Positions 35,163 to 42,683 of a DNA stretch of 64,000 bases are shown piece by piece. The stretch comes from Agromyces cerinus subsp. cerinus (GTDB lineage Bacteria; Actinomycetota; Actinomycetes; Actinomycetales; Microbacteriaceae): assembly GCF_900142065.1 (NCBI RefSeq), contig NZ_FSRJ01000004.1, forward strand, positions 124,001-188,000. Reading direction: 5' to 3'. Below the pieces are notes generated by a model. The model ran no database searches. It was not told where the DNA came from and saw only the letters and a list, made by a program, of their open reading frames with translations. Every line of letters begins with the position of its first letter. Position 1 is the stretch's first letter. A program made the translations under genes and the position numbers.

Positions 35163-35924
35163 ATGGGCGACGCGCAGGAGAACGAGCAGGCAGAGCCGGC
35201 CGAGGTGCTGAGCGCCGGGCTGCTGCTCACTCCGGCGCGCCCCGCCAACGCCTTCGAGGAGACGGTGCAGCGACTGCTGCAGTCGATCCGGCTGGGACTC
35301 ATCGGCCCCGGCGAACGGCTGCCCGCCGAGCGCGAACTGGCGAGCATGCTCGAGGTCAGCCGCGACACACTGCGCGAGGCCATCGCCTCGCTCGCCGACG
35401 CCGGATGGGTCGTGGCCCGGCGCGGGCGCTACGGCGGCACCTTCGTCTCCGACGAGCTGCCTGTGGCGCTCCCCGCGTCGCCGGGCACGGCCGACGACCC
35501 GTTCGTGACCTCGGGCCGGCTGGAGGACACGCTCGCGCTGCGCTCGGTCATCGAGGTCGGCGCCGCGCACCGCGCTGCGGAGAGCGAGCTGTCGGCCAAC
35601 GACCGCGAGCGGCTCTGGCAGGCCTACGAGGAGTGCAGCGCCGCCGTGGGCGAGCAGTACCGCATGGCGGACTCCCGCCTGCACCTGCTGATCGCCGAGG
35701 TGCTCGGGGCGCCGAGCGTGATCCCGCTGGTCGCCGACGTGCGCATGCGGGTCAACGAGCTGCTCGACGGCATCCCGCTGCTCGCGCCGAACATCGCGCA
35801 CTCGAACGAGCAGCACCGGGCCATCGTCGGCGCGATCCTCCGCGGCAGCCCCGACGACGCCGCGAGCGCCATGGCCGAGCACCTCGAGGGCACCGAGGCG
35901 CTGCTGCGCGGCTTCTACGCCTGA
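35163..35924 (+). CDS. FadR/GntR-family regulator of the amine cluster
   Basis: 253 residues: a 35-residue acidic lead, winged helix RLLQSIRLGLIGPGERLPAERELASMLEVSRDTLREAIASLADAGWV with the wing RRGRYGGTFVS, then an FCD domain (SRLHLLIAEVLGAPS, NEQHRAIVGAILRG). TAGGCT at 35151-35156 ends 6 bases before the ATG and overlaps the preceding stop codon, so it can be expressed from its own leaderless promoter as well as by read-through. Confidence 0.92.
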   Translation: MGDAQENEQAEPAEVLSAGLLLTPARPANAFEETVQRLLQSIRLGLIGPGERLPAERELASMLEVSRDTLREAIASLADAGWVVARRGRYGGTFVSDELPVALPASPGTADDPFVTSGRLEDTLALRSVIEVGAAHRAAESELSANDRERLWQAYEECSAAVGEQYRMADSRLHLLIAEVLGAPSVIPLVADVRMRVNELLDGIPLLAPNIAHSNEQHRAIVGAILRGSPDDAASAMAEHLEGTEALLRGFYA

Positions 35925-35969
35925 GCGGATGCCGCGGCATCCGCTCGCCTCGTCGCCGCCGTGAACGCG

Positions 35970-36005
35970 GAGACGGGCCGCCTCCCGAAGGAGGCGGCCC
36001 GTCTC
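35970..36005. terminator. Bidirectional terminator
   Basis: Perfect 15-base arms GAGACGGGCCGCCTC (35970-35984) and complement (35991-36005) with the loop CCGAAG. It separates the convergent FadR-type gene and DUF4190 gene. Confidence 0.9.
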
Positions 36006-36015
36006 AGGTGCGAAC

Positions 36016-36333
36016 TCAGAGGAACGCGAACGGCAGCATCGCGAGCCCGAAGACGATCGCGAGGATCCCGAAGAGCACGGTGCCCGCGAGCATCACGGCG
36101 TTCAGCACGATGCCCCAGATGGCCATGGTGCGCGACGCGGGCTCGCGCTTCAGCGCCAGGATGCCGAGCACGAGCCCGGCCACCGGCACGAAGAAGGTGG
36201 AGCTCGCCACGATGGAGACGATGCCGAGCACGAGGCTCGCGATGCTGAACCCGTTCGTCTCCGCGGCCGGCGCGGCGTAGGGGTTCGGCTCCGCGAACGG
36301 CGCCTGGGTTGCGGTGTCGGTGACGGTGGTCAT
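36016..36333 (-). CDS. DUF4190 two-helix membrane protein
   Basis: 105 residues. A Pro/Ala-rich cytoplasmic lead (FAEPNPYAAPAAE) precedes two hydrophobic helices (about 43-68 and 80-103) with the DUF4190 pattern FSIASLVLGIVSIV and LVLGILALKR. Function unknown. The start at 36333 has an AGGAG site 9 bases upstream. Monocistronic, divergent from the uracil permease gene. Confidence 0.85.
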   Translation of the reverse strand: MTTVTDTATQAPFAEPNPYAAPAAETNGFSIASLVLGIVSIVASSTFFVPVAGLVLGILALKREPASRTMAIWGIVLNAVMLAGTVLFGILAIVFGLAMLPFAFL

Positions 36334-36473
36334 GTGATTGCTCTCCTGTTCGTGGGTGCCCGTTTGTGGGCGTGCTTCCACGCTACGGACCCGCGGAATC
36401 GCGCGGTATGGGGCTATCCCCCCGATACGATCGGATGGATCCCCACCCCTCCACTCCCATGAAACGGAGCAGC

Positions 36474-37760
36474 ATGACTCTGCCCTGGACCATCCACGGC
36501 GACGGCAAGAACGTCAACCCCGGCGAAGTCGTCGCCCCCGGTGAGCGCCTGAGCTGGCCCCGCACGATCGGCCTCGGCGCCCAGCACGTCGTCGCCATGT
36601 TCGGCGCGACCTTCCTCGTGCCGATCCTCACGGGCTTCCCGCCCGCGACGACGCTGTTCTTCTCGGGTCTCGGCACCATCCTCTTCCTCGTGATCACGAA
36701 GAACCGGGTGCCGAGCTACCTCGGTTCCTCGTTCGCGTTCATCGCCCCGATCAGCGCCGCGATGGGTGCGAAGGGCATCGGCGACCCCATGGGTGCCGCG
36801 CTCTTCGGCATCGTCGTCGTCGGTGTGCTGCTCGCGCTCGTCGGCCTCCTCGTGCAGTGGGTGGGCACGCGCTGGATCGACGTGCTCATGCCGCCCGTCG
36901 TCGCTGGTGCGATCGTCGCGCTCATCGGCTTCAACCTGGCGCCGGCCGCGAAGAACAACTTCATGCTCGCCCCGCTGACCGCGCTCATCACGCTCGCCGC
37001 CGTCATCATCGCGAGCGTCGCTTTCCGCGGAATCCTCGGTCGCATGTCGATCCTCGTGGGCGTCGTGATCGGCTACATCGCCGCCGCGATCCAGGGCGAG
37101 ATCGACTTCGCGCGCATCGAGGACGCCGCGTGGATCGGCCTGCCGACCTTCCACCTGCCCGCGAACCCGTTCACCGACGCCGCCGTCTGGGGTTTCCTCC
37201 CCGCATTCCTGCCCGTCGTGCTGGTGCTCATCGCCGAGAACGTCGGCCACATCAAGGGCGTCGCGCAGATGACCGACCCGTCGGTGAACCGGTCGACCGG
37301 TCGTGCGCTCTTCGCCGACGGACTCGCGACGACGATCGCCGGCTTCTTCGGCGGATCGGGCACCACCACCTACGGCGAGAACATCGGCGTCATGGCCGCG
37401 ACGCGCATCTACTCGACCGCCGCGTACTGGATCGCCGGCATCGTCGCCGTGCTGCTCGGGCTCTCCCCCAAGTTCGGCGAGGTCATCAACACGATCCCGG
37501 CGGGCGTGCTCGGCGGCGTCACGACGGCGCTGTACGGCCTCATCGGCATCATCGGCGTGAAGATCTGGCTCGACAACAAGGTCGACTTCTCGAAGCCGGT
37601 GAACCAGTTCACGGCGGCGACGGCCCTCATCATCGGCATCGCGGACTTCACGTTCGCGGTCGGCGGGGTCTCGTTCAACGGCATCGCGCTCGGCACAATC
37701 GCCGCCATCTTGATCTACCACCTCATGAACGGCATCGCCAAGGCGCGCGGCACGAACTGA
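36474..37760 (+). CDS. Uracil-xanthine permease (NCS2 family)
   Basis: 428 residues with 14 predicted membrane segments. Family markers: GLGAQHVVAMFGATFLVPIL, the short strand YLGSSFAFIAPI, AENVGHIKGVAQM and the GGSGTTTYGENIGVMAATRIYS block that lines the substrate site of UraA-type carriers. Proton-coupled uptake of uracil is most likely; xanthine is possible. GGAG at 36465-36468 sets the start. Confidence 0.93.
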   Translation: MTLPWTIHGDGKNVNPGEVVAPGERLSWPRTIGLGAQHVVAMFGATFLVPILTGFPPATTLFFSGLGTILFLVITKNRVPSYLGSSFAFIAPISAAMGAKGIGDPMGAALFGIVVVGVLLALVGLLVQWVGTRWIDVLMPPVVAGAIVALIGFNLAPAAKNNFMLAPLTALITLAAVIIASVAFRGILGRMSILVGVVIGYIAAAIQGEIDFARIEDAAWIGLPTFHLPANPFTDAAVWGFLPAFLPVVLVLIAENVGHIKGVAQMTDPSVNRSTGRALFADGLATTIAGFFGGSGTTTYGENIGVMAATRIYSTAAYWIAGIVAVLLGLSPKFGEVINTIPAGVLGGVTTALYGLIGIIGVKIWLDNKVDFSKPVNQFTAATALIIGIADFTFAVGGVSFNGIALGTIAAILIYHLMNGIAKARGTN

Positions 37761-37794
37761 CCGCGCGGCTCGCATCGAGCTGAGCACGAACGAC

Positions 37795-37828
37795 GGATGC
37801 CCCGGGGCCGATCGGCCCCGGGGCATCC
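37795..37828. terminator. 34-base perfect palindrome between two permease genes
   Basis: Positions 37795-37828 form a continuous palindrome with GATC (37810-37813) at the centre; the arms contain GGATGCCCCGGGGCC. It lies between two convergent nucleobase permease genes and can act as a terminator in both directions. Confidence 0.9.
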
Positions 37829-37844
37829 ACGTCTCGGCGGAAGG

Positions 37845-39332
37845 TCAGGCGAAGAGCGCCTCGACCGGTCCGCGTGCGAAGTAGACGAGGAAGCCGGCTG
37901 CGACGATCCAGAGCAGCGGGCTGATCTCGCGGGCCTTGCCCGACAGCGAACGCACGACGACCCAGGCGATGAAGCCCGCGCCGATGCCGTTGGCGATCGA
38001 GTAGGTGAGCGGCATGACGGTGACCGCGAGGAACACCGGCAGCAGCACCGAGAACTCCGAGAAGTCGATGTACCGGATCTGCGCCATCATGAGCGCACCC
38101 ACGATGACCAACGCCGCAGAGGCGACCTCGGTCGGCACGATCGAGACGAGCGGCGTGAAGAACATCGCGGCGAGGAACAGCAGACCCGTCACGATGTTCG
38201 CGAGGCCCGTGCGAGCGCCTTCGCCGATGCCGGCACCCGACTCGATGAAGACCGTGTTCGACGAGGCCGAGGCGTAGCCACCGGCGACGGCGCCGACGCC
38301 CTCGACGATCAGCGCCGACTTCAGGCGGGGGAAGTCGCCCTTCGCGTCGGCGAGTTGCGCCTCTTTCGAGAGGCCCGTCATCGTGCCCATGGCATCGAAG
38401 AAGTTCGTGAAGACGAGCGTGAAGACGAGCATGACGGCGGCGAGCACGCCGATGCGCTCGAAGCTGCCGAACGAGACCTGCCCGACGAGCGAGAGGTCGG
38501 GCAGGCTCACGATCGAGCCGCTGAGCTCGGGCACCGAGAGGCTCCAGCCGCCCGCGTTGAACTCCTCGCCCGCGAACATCGGGCCGAGGTTCCAGATCGC
38601 CTCGACGACGACCGCGAGCACGGTGCCCGAGACGAGGCCGATGAGGATGCCGCCCTTGACCTTGCGTGCCACGAGGACGCCCGTGAGCAGCAGGGTGAAG
38701 ATGAAGACGAGGGTCGGCACGGTCGCCACGGACCCGGCGACGCCGAGGCCGACGGGCGGCGAAGCGGCGCCCGTCGCGGTGACGAACCCGGCGTTCACGA
38801 ACCCGATGAAGGCGATGAAGAGGCCGATGCCGACCGTGATCGCGAGCTTCAGCTGGATCGGCACCGCGTCGAAGATCAGGCGGCGGAGGCCGGTCGCGGC
38901 CAGCAGCACGATGATGAGGCCGTTGATGACGACGAGGCCCATCGCCTCGGGCCACGTGACCTGGCCGACGACCGAGACCGCGAGGAACGAGTTGATGCCG
39001 AGGCCCGCGGCGAAGCCGAACGGCAGCCGGGCGACGAGGCCGAACAGGATCGTCATGACGCCGGCGGTCAGGCCCGTGACGGCCGAGACCTGCGCGAACC
39101 CGAGCTGGTTGCCGTCGACGTCGACGCCGGCCGACAGGATGATCGGGTTGAGGATCACGATGTAGGCCATCGTCACGAAGGTGACGATGCCGCCGCGCAC
39201 CTCGGTGCCGACCGTGGAGCCGCGCTTGGTGATCTCGAAGAATCGATCGATCGGGTTCGACGGCCCCTCGTGCTGCGGCGCCGACTCGGCGGCCGCTTCG
39301 GGAGTCGTCTCGGGGGTCGTTTCAGTGGTCAT
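37845..39332 (-). CDS. Purine permease (NCS2, AzgA/PbuG type)
   Basis: 495 residues, about 14 membrane segments. AzgA-type signatures: IDRFFEITKRGSTVGTEVRG near the N-terminus, FVTMAYIVILNPIILS, GLGINSFLAV, FTNFFDAMGTMTGLSKEA and ASSNTVFIESGAGIGEGARTG. It should import guanine, hypoxanthine or adenine with protons. AAGG ribosome site. It is the third gene behind the phosphate carrier and its partner, with a 58-base gap. Confidence 0.94.
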   Translation of the reverse strand: MTTETTPETTPEAAAESAPQHEGPSNPIDRFFEITKRGSTVGTEVRGGIVTFVTMAYIVILNPIILSAGVDVDGNQLGFAQVSAVTGLTAGVMTILFGLVARLPFGFAAGLGINSFLAVSVVGQVTWPEAMGLVVINGLIIVLLAATGLRRLIFDAVPIQLKLAITVGIGLFIAFIGFVNAGFVTATGAASPPVGLGVAGSVATVPTLVFIFTLLLTGVLVARKVKGGILIGLVSGTVLAVVVEAIWNLGPMFAGEEFNAGGWSLSVPELSGSIVSLPDLSLVGQVSFGSFERIGVLAAVMLVFTLVFTNFFDAMGTMTGLSKEAQLADAKGDFPRLKSALIVEGVGAVAGGYASASSNTVFIESGAGIGEGARTGLANIVTGLLFLAAMFFTPLVSIVPTEVASAALVIVGALMMAQIRYIDFSEFSVLLPVFLAVTVMPLTYSIANGIGAGFIAWVVVRSLSGKAREISPLLWIVAAGFLVYFARGPVEALFA

Positions 39333-39390
39333 CCGGGAACCTTCGATGAGGGACGCGCCTGCGACGGCACGACGGGTGGACTGGAGCTGC

Positions 39391-39735
39391 TCAGCTGAAC
39401 ATCTTGATGACGTGCTCGCCCACGATCAAGTAGATGCCGTAGATCACGGCGATGCCGCTGACCGCGAAGCAGACCCATGCGCCGACGAGCGCGGCCCGCT
39501 TCTGGCCCTCGCTCAACGGACTCTTCTTCGCCGCCTTGGCCGCCCGCTTCTCAGCCTGGCGGATCTCGGCGGGCGTCACCACGGTGATCGCGTCGGTGAA
39601 CTCGGCCGGCGTCACGATGGGCGAACGCCCCGAGATCGTGAGGAGCCGGACGCCGAGCGCGTACGCGGAGACGACGACGACGGTGCCGATCATCGCGGTG
39701 ACGAAGACGAGGAGGAACGCGAACCAGTCGATCAC
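39391..39735 (-). CDS. Small membrane protein linked to the phosphate carrier
   Basis: 114 residues, GTG start overlapping the phosphate-carrier stop by 4 bases, GAAGGTGG ribosome site. Two membrane helices (about 5-27 and 84-106) are joined by a charged cytoplasmic stretch rich in Lys/Ala/Glu (IRQAEKRAAKAAKKS) likely to form a helix. Translational coupling suggests a role with the carrier, for instance stability or regulation; no known domain recognised. Confidence 0.85.
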   Translation of the reverse strand: MIDWFAFLLVFVTAMIGTVVVVSAYALGVRLLTISGRSPIVTPAEFTDAITVVTPAEIRQAEKRAAKAAKKSPLSEGQKRAALVGAWVCFAVSGIAVIYGIYLIVGEHVIKMFS

Positions 39736-40907
39736 GAGGCCACCTTCTTCTTCGGCTTGGGGTTGCGCTTGATCTTGACCGCACGGCCCGAGTGGGCAAC
39801 CTCGCTCACCACGTTGTGGTGGGAGACCTCGTTGCGACGCGACCAGAGGAAGATGCCGGCGATCACGGTGACGCCGACGATCGTGTCGATGATGATGCCG
39901 ATCACGCCGAGCTGGGCGACGACCGCCGCGAGTGCACCCACGCCGCCGGCCGCGGGCAGTGTCAGGAGCCAGCCCACGCCGATGCGGCCGGCGGTGCGCC
40001 AGCGCACCTTCGATCCCCGGCGGCCGAGGCCGGAGCCGATGACCGACCCCGAGGCGACCTGCGTGGTCGAGAGGGCGAAGCCGACGTGGCTCGAGGCGAG
40101 GATCGTCGCGGCGGTGGCGGTCTCGGCGGCGAAGCCCTGCGCGGGCTTCACGTCGGTGAGTCCGGTGCCGAGGGTCTTGATGATGCGCCATCCGCCCATG
40201 TACGTGCCGAGCGCGATCGCGATGGCGCACGTGACGATGACCCAGAGCTGCACCTCGGCGCCGGCGGGCTGGAGGCCCGCGGCGACGAGCGTCAGGGTGA
40301 TGACGCCCATCGTCTTCTGCGCGTCGTTGGTGCCGTGCGCGAGCGCGACGAGCGACGAGGAGAAGATCTGCGCGTGGCGGAAGCGGTCGCGCCCGTCGGG
40401 CTTGCCGTCGTAGCGACGGGTGATCACGTAGGCGAGCTTCGTCGCCGTGTAGGCGATGAGTCCGGCGGTCACCGGGGCGAGCAGCGCCGGCAGGATGACC
40501 TTCGACAGCACGACGGCGAAATCGATCGCGCCGATGCCGGCACCCACGATCACCGCTCCGATCAGCCCGCCGAAGAGCGCGTGGCTCGACGACGACGGCA
40601 GGCCCAGCAGCCACGTGATCATGTTCCACACGATCGCGCCGATGAGGCCCGCGAAGATGAGCTCCGGCGCAAGCGAGCCCATGTCGTCCTCTTTGATGAT
40701 GCCGCCCGAGATGGTCTTGGCCACCTCGGTCGAGAGGAATGCGCCGACGAGGTTCAGGATGGCGGCGAGGCCGACGGCGACCTTGGGCTTCAGCGCACCC
40801 GTGGCGATGGGGGTCGCCATCGCGTTGGCGGTGTCGTGGAATCCGTTGGTGAAGTCGAAGAAGAGCGCCAGTGCGATGACCAGCACGACGATGAGGGTGA
40901 GATCCAC
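39732..40907 (-). CDS. PiT-family low-affinity inorganic phosphate transporter
   Basis: 391 residues. The duplicated PiT signature is visible as GFHDTANAMATP (residues 22-33) and later LAHGTNDAQKTMGV, with membrane helices on both sides and a cytoplasmic loop of basic residues between the halves. It moves metal-phosphate complexes with protons. The basic tail KIKRNPKPKKKVAS ends at the overlap with the small membrane gene. Confidence 0.94.
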   Translation of the reverse strand: MDLTLIVVLVIALALFFDFTNGFHDTANAMATPIATGALKPKVAVGLAAILNLVGAFLSTEVAKTISGGIIKEDDMGSLAPELIFAGLIGAIVWNMITWLLGLPSSSSHALFGGLIGAVIVGAGIGAIDFAVVLSKVILPALLAPVTAGLIAYTATKLAYVITRRYDGKPDGRDRFRHAQIFSSSLVALAHGTNDAQKTMGVITLTLVAAGLQPAGAEVQLWVIVTCAIAIALGTYMGGWRIIKTLGTGLTDVKPAQGFAAETATAATILASSHVGFALSTTQVASGSVIGSGLGRRGSKVRWRTAGRIGVGWLLTLPAAGGVGALAAVVAQLGVIGIIIDTIVGVTVIAGIFLWSRRNEVSHHNVVSEVAHSGRAVKIKRNPKPKKKVAS

Positions 40908-41009
40908 CGGCGTCTTTCTCTGGGATCGGTGACTCCCTGACTGAGGGATTTCACCAGATGTTCAAGGGACGTGCCTTGCAGAAGCAGGTCCGCCATGCAC
41001 GAATCGATC

Positions 41010-41492
41010 CTACGTGACGGTGCTGTGCTCCTCCACCACCGTAGCGAGGTCGGCGCCGAACACGAAGGTGCGCCGCACCGTGCCGCCCGCGAGCACGTCG
41101 GGCAGCCACCGACTCGCATCGTCCCACATCTCGTCGAGCGGGATCTCGCGCACGTCGAACCACACGGGGTCGAGCTCGTCCGACGGCACGGGCTCCCCCG
41201 TCCAGCTGCGGCAGACGAACACGTTGGACTCCTGGCTCCACGACTCCCGGTGCGGGAAGAGATAGCTCAGGATGCCGCGAGACTCGAGGTCTTCGGGTGC
41301 CACGACGAGACCCGACTCCTCGAAGACCTCGCGCACCGCGGCATCCGTCGCCGACTCGCCCGGCTCGAGCTTGCCGCCGGGCGCGACGAAGTAGCCCATG
41401 CCGAGGCCGTGCTTCTTGCGCCCCAGGAGCACCTCGAGGCGGCCTCCGTGCTCGCGCAGGAGGTAGCAGACGCACACCTGGGGCAGCGGCAC
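41010..41492 (-). CDS. NUDIX hydrolase (8-oxo-dGTP diphosphatase-like)
   Basis: 160 residues. The NUDIX box fits Gx5Ex7REUxEExGU exactly: GGKLEPGE, then REVFEESGLV. Neighbouring features, such as LLGRKKHGLGMGYFVAPGG and FDVREIPLDEMWDD, resemble MTH1-type enzymes cleaving oxidised purine nucleotides. The GTG at 41492 lies 2 bases after the pfkA stop codon, so translation is coupled to pfkA; a second GTG 15 bases further in is possible. Confidence 0.88.
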   Translation of the reverse strand: MPLPQVCVCYLLREHGGRLEVLLGRKKHGLGMGYFVAPGGKLEPGESATDAAVREVFEESGLVVAPEDLESRGILSYLFPHRESWSQESNVFVCRSWTGEPVPSDELDPVWFDVREIPLDEMWDDASRWLPDVLAGGTVRRTFVFGADLATVVEEHSTVT

Positions 41493-41494
41493 GC

Positions 41495-42526
41495 TCAGCC
41501 GAAGAGGATCTTCGCCTCGTCGTACCGCGACTGCGGCACCTGGTTGAGGGTGCCGACCGCGTCGGCGATCGAGACGGTCTGGATGTCGGTGCCGCGAAGC
41601 GTGACCATCGAGCCCCAAGCGCCGTCGTAGACCGCGTCGACCACGGCCATGCCGAGGCGCGTCGCGAGCACGCGGTCGAATGCGGTCGGCTCGCCGCCGC
41701 GCTGGATGTGGCCGAGCACCGTTGCGCGGGACTCGATGCCCGTGCGCTCCTCGATCATGGGAGCGATGAGCTCGGCGATGCCGCCGAGGCGGGGGCGGTT
41801 GAACGCGTCGAGGCCCTTGTGCGAGTGCGCCTCGGCCATGTCGTCGAACTTGAAGCCCTCGGCGACGACGACCAGCGGCGCCCGGCCACGGTCGCGCACC
41901 GACTCGACCCACTCGGTGATCTGCTCGATCGACTGCGGCTGCTCGGGGATGAGGATCGCGTGCGCGCCGCCGGCCATGCCGGAGTGCAGCGCGATCCAGC
42001 CGACGTGGCGGCCCATGACCTCGAGCACCATGCAGCGCCCGTGCGAGTCGGCCGTGGTGCGCAGGCGGTCGATGGCCTCGGTCGCGATCTGCACGGCCGT
42101 GTCGAAGCCGAACGAGTAGTCGGTCGCCGCGAGGTCGTTGTCGATCGTCTTCGGCACGCCGATGACCTTGATGCCGCCCTCGTCGTAGAGGCGGCGGGCT
42201 GCGGTGAGCGTGCCCTCGCCGCCGATCGCGACGATCGCGTCGATGCCGTTGCGGTCGAGCATGCGCTGGATGTTCTCGGGGCCGCCGCCCTCGCCCTCGA
42301 ACGGGTTGGTGCGGCTCGAGCCGAGGATCGTGCCGCCCTGCTTGGCGAGGCCGCGCACGTCGTGGCGCACGATGGGCACGATGTCCTCTTCGACGACGCC
42401 GCGCCAGCCGTTGCGGAAGCCGACGAACTCGGTGTCGTACGAGATGACGCCCTTCAGCACGGAACCGCGGATGACCGCGTTGAGGCCGGGGCAGTCGCCG
42501 CCCGATGTGAGGATGCCGATCTTCAT
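41495..42526 (-). CDS. pfkA: 6-phosphofructokinase
   Basis: 343 residues. Key motifs: TSGGDCPGLNAVIRG at the N-terminus, GGEGTLTAARRL in the phosphoryl-donor site, PKTIDNDL with the catalytic Asp, MGRHVGWIALHSG and HIQRGGEPTAFDR. Gly rather than Asp after GGE favours ATP over pyrophosphate as donor. It phosphorylates fructose 6-phosphate in glycolysis. AAGGAG lies 10 bases before the ATG. The NUDIX gene follows directly. Confidence 0.95.
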   Translation of the reverse strand: MKIGILTSGGDCPGLNAVIRGSVLKGVISYDTEFVGFRNGWRGVVEEDIVPIVRHDVRGLAKQGGTILGSSRTNPFEGEGGGPENIQRMLDRNGIDAIVAIGGEGTLTAARRLYDEGGIKVIGVPKTIDNDLAATDYSFGFDTAVQIATEAIDRLRTTADSHGRCMVLEVMGRHVGWIALHSGMAGGAHAILIPEQPQSIEQITEWVESVRDRGRAPLVVVAEGFKFDDMAEAHSHKGLDAFNRPRLGGIAELIAPMIEERTGIESRATVLGHIQRGGEPTAFDRVLATRLGMAVVDAVYDGAWGSMVTLRGTDIQTVSIADAVGTLNQVPQSRYDEAKILFG

Positions 42527-42683
42527 GCTCGTGGGACTCCTTGTTGCTCTGGGGGTTCGTCGCCGGAGCCGCTTCATCGGGGCACGACTCCGGAAGTCTA
42601 GCGAACCTCGACTTCCCGTTACGACGCCGACAGCGCGGCGTGCCGGGCTGTGCGCCCGGCCACGCTCGCGCCGGTAGTGCCCG

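Noticed and set aside
32754..35882. A continuous open frame of over 1000 codons on the minus strand opposite the amidase, aldehyde dehydrogenase, SDR and regulator genes
   Set aside because: It is an antisense shadow created by the high GC third-position bias; the translation is low-complexity and has no family features, while the plus-strand genes are unambiguous.
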